DNA from: Bordetella genomosp. 13
GTDB taxonomy: Bacteria > Pseudomonadota > Gammaproteobacteria > Burkholderiales > Burkholderiaceae_B
DNA length: 64,000 bases
Reading direction: 5' to 3'
NCBI RefSeq assembly: GCF_007679965.1
Contig: NZ_VEHL01000007.1
Span: 62,001 to 126,000 of the forward strand
A model generated the notes under the pieces. That model was not told the origin of the DNA, did no database searches, and worked only from the letters and a program-made list of their open reading frames with translations. Of the stretch, positions 61,255 through 64,000 are shown in pieces; the first letter of the stretch is position 1, and the number at the start of each line of letters is the position of its first letter. A program made the position numbers and the translations under genes.

Positions 61255-61351
61255 GGTGATTCCCCTTGTTGTATGTCGTATGCCGCCGATATGTGGAAGC
61301 GGTCACGGCTATTGTTTACGCGCGCCGCCCTGGGCACAATCCGGGCCATGT

Positions 61352-61372
61352 CATATTCAAAAGATGAAAATG
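61352..61372. promoter_or_regulatory. Candidate LysR operator of the nitrile operon
   Basis: CATATTCA-AAAGA-TGAAAATG is an inverted repeat with 7 of 8 paired positions and a T-N11-A core (TTCAAAAGATGAA), in the divergent region of the LysR gene (start 61440) and the nitrile operon (start 61254). Its centre is about 108 bp before the Bug start and 78 bp before the LysR start, fitting divergent LysR control. Confidence 0.55.
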
Positions 61373-61439
61373 CCATCTTCCGGAGCCGATCAGCCGCCCT
61401 CCTCGCGCCTGGCCGCCGGATGAAACCCGGAGCCGGGAC

Positions 61440-62330
61440 ATGGATTCGCGCTATCTGCAGACTTTCCTCGACACGGTCCGGCTGGGTTCGATCGCCGCCG
61501 CCTCGCGCCACCTGGGCCTGACGCCCGCCTCGGTGGCCCAGCGCCTGAAGGCCCTGGAGCAGGACGTGGGCAGTGCGCTGCTGGTGCGCGCGGGCCGCAC
61601 GGTCAGGCCCTCGGTGGCGGGCCAGCGCATCGTCGAACACGCGACGGCGGTGCTGCGCGAGGTGCGCGACCTGCGTTCGGCCGCCTCCGCCACGGAACTG
61701 CCCGCCGGCCCGCTGCGCCTGGGCGCCACGCCCACCACGCTGGACGGGCTGCTGCCCGACGCGCTGCAGGCGTGGGCCGCGCGCCATCCCGACATCGAGG
61801 TCTACATCGACCCCGCCTCCAGTCCGACGCTGTACGAGCGCGTGCTGGGCGGCCAGCTGGACGCCGCCATCATGGTGCATCCGCTGTTCGACATTCCCAA
61901 GACCTGCACCTGGACGCGGCTGCGCGTCGAACCGATGATCCTGCTGGCGCCGGCCGGCATCGAGGTGTCCGATCCCCTGCAGGCGCTGCGCACCCAGCCC
62001 TACATCCGCTACGACCGCAAGGTCACCATCGGCCGGCTGGCCGAGCAGTATCTCCAGGCCATGGGCATCGCGCCCACGGTGCGCTTCGAGCTGGACGGCA
62101 TCGACTCCATCGCATTGCTGGTGGCGCGCGGCCTGGGCGTGTCCCTGGTGCCGGACTGGATATCGCCCTTCCCCATCGACGGCCTGGTCCGGCGCCACGC
62201 GTTGCCGGGCCCGAGCATATCCCGCGAGGTCGGTGCGATATGGCTGCGCGCCGACCACCGCTCGCCGCTGGCGGCGGCATTCATGGACGTGGTGGTGCGC
62301 AGCCTGGCAGGCGGCCCGCCGCGGGAATAG
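61440..62330 (+). CDS. LysR-family transcriptional regulator of the nitrile operon
   Basis: 296 aa. N-terminus YLQTFLDTVRLGSIAAASRH, LTPASVAQRLKALEQDVGSA and LLVRAGRTVRPSVAGQRIV is the winged helix; the effector domain starts near residue 90 with PLRLGATPTTLDGLLPDALQ. Divergent from the Bug/nitrile hydratase operon, the standard arrangement for a LysR activator and its target. The inducer is presumably a nitrile-derived acid or amide; this is inferred. Confidence 0.94.
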   Translation: MDSRYLQTFLDTVRLGSIAAASRHLGLTPASVAQRLKALEQDVGSALLVRAGRTVRPSVAGQRIVEHATAVLREVRDLRSAASATELPAGPLRLGATPTTLDGLLPDALQAWAARHPDIEVYIDPASSPTLYERVLGGQLDAAIMVHPLFDIPKTCTWTRLRVEPMILLAPAGIEVSDPLQALRTQPYIRYDRKVTIGRLAEQYLQAMGIAPTVRFELDGIDSIALLVARGLGVSLVPDWISPFPIDGLVRRHALPGPSISREVGAIWLRADHRSPLAAAFMDVVVRSLAGGPPRE

Positions 62331-62528
62331 CTTGCCTGGCCGCCTGCGCCGCCATGCGAGCGCACAGCCGGACGCACGCCTGGATGACGCAGCAGATCCT
62401 CAACGTGGCTACCGTCTTGCCGCGCGAGGGTTCAGCGGGGCGCTAGGCGATGTTCTTCATCCCGTCGAGAGCGGATCGTCGGCCTCTCACCCCATTCGCT
62501 GGACGCAACACGGTCCATAGAATGAAAC

Positions 62529-62551
62529 GCTGTTGTGCACAGGGAAACAGC
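62529..62551. promoter_or_regulatory. Inverted repeat before a Bug gene
   Basis: GCTGTT-N11-AACAGC lies about 80 bp (centre) before the Bug start at 62620. TTGTGC (62533) and TAGAGT (62555) spaced 16 bp could be -35 and -10 boxes overlapping it. The 289-bp gap 62331-62619 shows nothing else. Confidence 0.35.
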
Positions 62552-62619
62552 TGTCTAGAGTGCGATGCAGGACCACCGCGCGGGACGCGGCAGGCCAATA
62601 ACATTCCACAGGAGACAGC

Positions 62620-63612
62620 ATGTCCACTTCCCAAGCGAGCAAGCGGCAGTTCCTCATCCGCGCCACCTCGGCGCTGGCATTCGCCGCGGCGCTGGCCGGC
62701 CCCACGGCGGCAAGGGCGGAATTTCCCGAGCGCTCCATCACCATGGTCGTCCCGTATGCCCCCGGCGGCGCCGCCGATGCGCTGGCCCGCGTGCTGGCAC
62801 AGCACATGGGCGCCAAGCTGAACGCCAGCATCGTCGTCGAGAACCGCGCGGGCGCCAGCGGCACCATCGGCGCCGGCTACGTGGCCAAGGCTTCCGCGGA
62901 CGGCTACACCATGCTGTACGACGCGACGCCCTATTCCATCAATCCGCACCTGTACAAGCAGATGCCTTATGCGGCCAACGCGCTGCAGCCCCTGGCGCTG
63001 GTGTCCCTGGCGCCCAACATCCTGATCGTGAAGGCCGACTCGCCCTACAAGACCGTGCAGGACCTGATCGCGCAGGCCCGCGCCAAGCCCGGCAAGCTGA
63101 ACTTCGCGTCGGGCGGAAGCGGCACGGTGCAGCGCCTGGCCAGCGAGCTGTTCCGCCAGGAGCTGAAGCTCGACATGGTCCACGTGCCCTACAAGAGCGG
63201 CGGCCCGGCGATCACGGACGTGATGGGCGGCCAGGTCGACTTCATGTTCAGCACGGTGGCGGCGTCCTCGCCGCTGGTGGATGCCGGCAAGCTGCGGGCG
63301 CTGGCCATCTCGGCGCCGCAGCGCGTGACGCGCATGCCCGACGTGCCGACCGTCGCCGAGACGGTCATCCCGGGCTACGAGGTGTACGAATGGAACGGCG
63401 TGTTCGTCCCGGCCGGCGTGCCCGAGCCCGTCGCGACCAGGCTGCACAAGGCGCTGGTCGCCGCGCTGCGGGATGCCGAGGTGCAGAAGCGCTTCAACGA
63501 CGTCGGCGCGAAGCCCATCGGCTCGACGCCCGCCGAGTTCGCGGACTACCTGAAGAAGGAAGACGCCAAGTGGGCCGAGGTCATCGGCAAGGGCAACATC
63601 AAGCCCGACTGA
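62620..63612 (+). CDS. Bug/TctC-type periplasmic solute-binding protein, Tat-like signal
   Basis: 330 aa. N-terminus MSTSQASKRQFLIRATSALA has Lys-Arg-x-Phe-Leu, a variant of the twin-arginine motif, before a weakly hydrophobic core ending ARAE near residue 34. Then MVVPYAPGGAADALAR, VVENRAGASGTIGAGYV and HVPYKSGGPAITDVMGGQVD. The last conserved segment has PYKSGG for PYKG. Monocistronic: an amidohydrolase gene converges from the right. GGAGACAGC precedes the ATG. Confidence 0.95.
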   Translation: MSTSQASKRQFLIRATSALAFAAALAGPTAARAEFPERSITMVVPYAPGGAADALARVLAQHMGAKLNASIVVENRAGASGTIGAGYVAKASADGYTMLYDATPYSINPHLYKQMPYAANALQPLALVSLAPNILIVKADSPYKTVQDLIAQARAKPGKLNFASGGSGTVQRLASELFRQELKLDMVHVPYKSGGPAITDVMGGQVDFMFSTVAASSPLVDAGKLRALAISAPQRVTRMPDVPTVAETVIPGYEVYEWNGVFVPAGVPEPVATRLHKALVAALRDAEVQKRFNDVGAKPIGSTPAEFADYLKKEDAKWAEVIGKGNIKPD

Positions 63613-63625
63613 GCCGCCACGCGCG

Positions 63626-63658
63626 CGGCGGGACGCAGGCCGTCGCCGCATCCCGCCG
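63626..63658. terminator. GC-rich hairpin between convergent genes
   Basis: CGGCGGGACGC (63626-63636) pairs with GCATCCCGCCG (63648-63658) with one mismatch and an 11-nt loop, in the 59-bp gap between the Bug gene and the converging amidohydrolase. No T run follows on either strand, so rho-independent action is uncertain. Confidence 0.4.
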
Positions 63659-63671
63659 TGATCCTCCGCGG

Positions 63672-64000
63672 CTAGGCCTCGGAAGCGCCGAATCCATACA
63701 GCGCCGCGGCGTTCTCCACCAGCACGCGCTGCTGCAGGGCCGCGTCCGGCAGCCAGCCGCGCACCGCATGCAGAATCGCCGGGTCGTCGGGCGCCCGCTG
63801 GCCGGCGTGCACGGTGGGATGCGGCCAGTTCGTGCCCCACACCAACCTTAGAGGAAACGCCTGCGCCAGCCGCTGGAGGGCCGGCCGCATGTCCTCGTGG
63901 GGTTCGGGCGCGGCGCTGTCGAGATACAGGCCGGACGCCTTCACCCAGACATTGCCGTCGCCCATCAGGTCCAGCAGGCCGGGCAGCCCGGTATGCGTGC
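63672..64000 (-). CDS. Amidohydrolase (PDC hydrolase-like), 5' part missing
   Basis: About 109 C-terminal codons of a TIM-barrel amidohydrolase are visible; the frame continues without a start to the right edge. Seen: GNVWVKASGLYLDSA (strand with the metal-site region), RLVWGTNWPHPTVHA with Asp-equivalent position Asn (WGTNWPHP; relatives have WGTDWPH or WGSDWP), and VLVENAAALYGF at the end, as in the protein encoded at 16393. The Asn in place of the late catalytic Asp is also seen in pyrone-dicarboxylate-hydrolase-like paralogs of unknown activity. Confidence 0.88.
   Translation of the reverse strand, partial: THTGLPGLLDLMGDGNVWVKASGLYLDSAAPEPHEDMRPALQRLAQAFPLRLVWGTNWPHPTVHAGQRAPDDPAILHAVRGWLPDAALQQRVLVENAAALYGFGASEA

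Overview
The window is about 64 kb of GC-rich DNA with no rRNA, tRNA, phage, IS or CRISPR that I can recognise. Eleven Bug/TctC-type periplasmic receptors, many small acyl-CoA catabolic operons, LysR regulators beside Bug genes and GGAGACA-type ribosome sites point to a Burkholderiales member of the Alcaligenaceae (Bordetella/Achromobacter-like). This is an inference from gene content, not from a marker gene.

Layout. (1) 1-5.5 kb: an acyl-CoA dehydrogenase/CoA-transferase pair diverges across a palindromic operator from a TetR regulator, a crotonase, an MDR oxidoreductase and a Bug receptor, closed by a strong terminator. (2) 5.6-8.3 kb: Bug receptor and TPP-dependent enzyme. (3) 8.5-16.4 kb: CoA-transferase, crotonase, second CoA-transferase, fused double acyl-CoA dehydrogenase, Bug, then LysR. 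(4) 16.4-21.4 kb: amidohydrolase, CMD protein, glutathione transferase, flavin reductase and Bug, then a lone Bug gene. (5) 21.7-22.4 kb: HD phosphohydrolase and a possible LysR remnant. (6) 22.5-34.6 kb: a long leftward operon of citryl-CoA lyase-like protein, Bug, acyl-CoA dehydrogenase, dienelactone hydrolase, CoA-transferase, Bug, MLE-like enzyme, MaoC hydratase, acyl-CoA ligase, Bug, acyl-CoA dehydrogenase and LysR. (7) 34.7-44.6 kb: SDR, complete Liv-type ABC transporter, BKACE-type enzyme and second SDR, divergent from a GAF/PucR regulator. (8) 44.6-46.9 kb: molybdopterin oxidoreductase, cytochrome b and a DUF5666-like exported protein. (9) 47.1-51.4 kb: Bug, crotonase, CoA-transferase, LysR. 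(10) 51.5-54.6 kb: metallophosphoesterase, cytochrome b561, and a membrane-domain/catalase fusion. (11) 54.9-57.1 kb: acetoacetate-decarboxylase-like and NmrA-like proteins with an HxlR regulator. (12) 57.2-62.3 kb: nitrile hydratase, amidase, cupin and Bug with divergent LysR. (13) 62.6-64 kb: Bug and a truncated amidohydrolase.

How it fits together. Most units follow one plan: capture an organic acid in the periplasm (Bug or Liv receptor), activate it to a CoA thioester (family III CoA-transferase or ligase), and process it by dehydrogenation, hydration and cleavage under a local regulator. No TctA/TctB membrane partners are present, so the eleven receptors would have to use shared permeases elsewhere or act as sensors.

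The most interesting non-gene signals are two sets of repeated operators. GCATA-N5-TATGC occurs at nearly the same distance (82-85 bp) before three start codons. CCAACTAGTTGG-type palindromes lie before both the molybdoenzyme operon and the catalase-fusion operon, tying two redox units into one apparent regulon.
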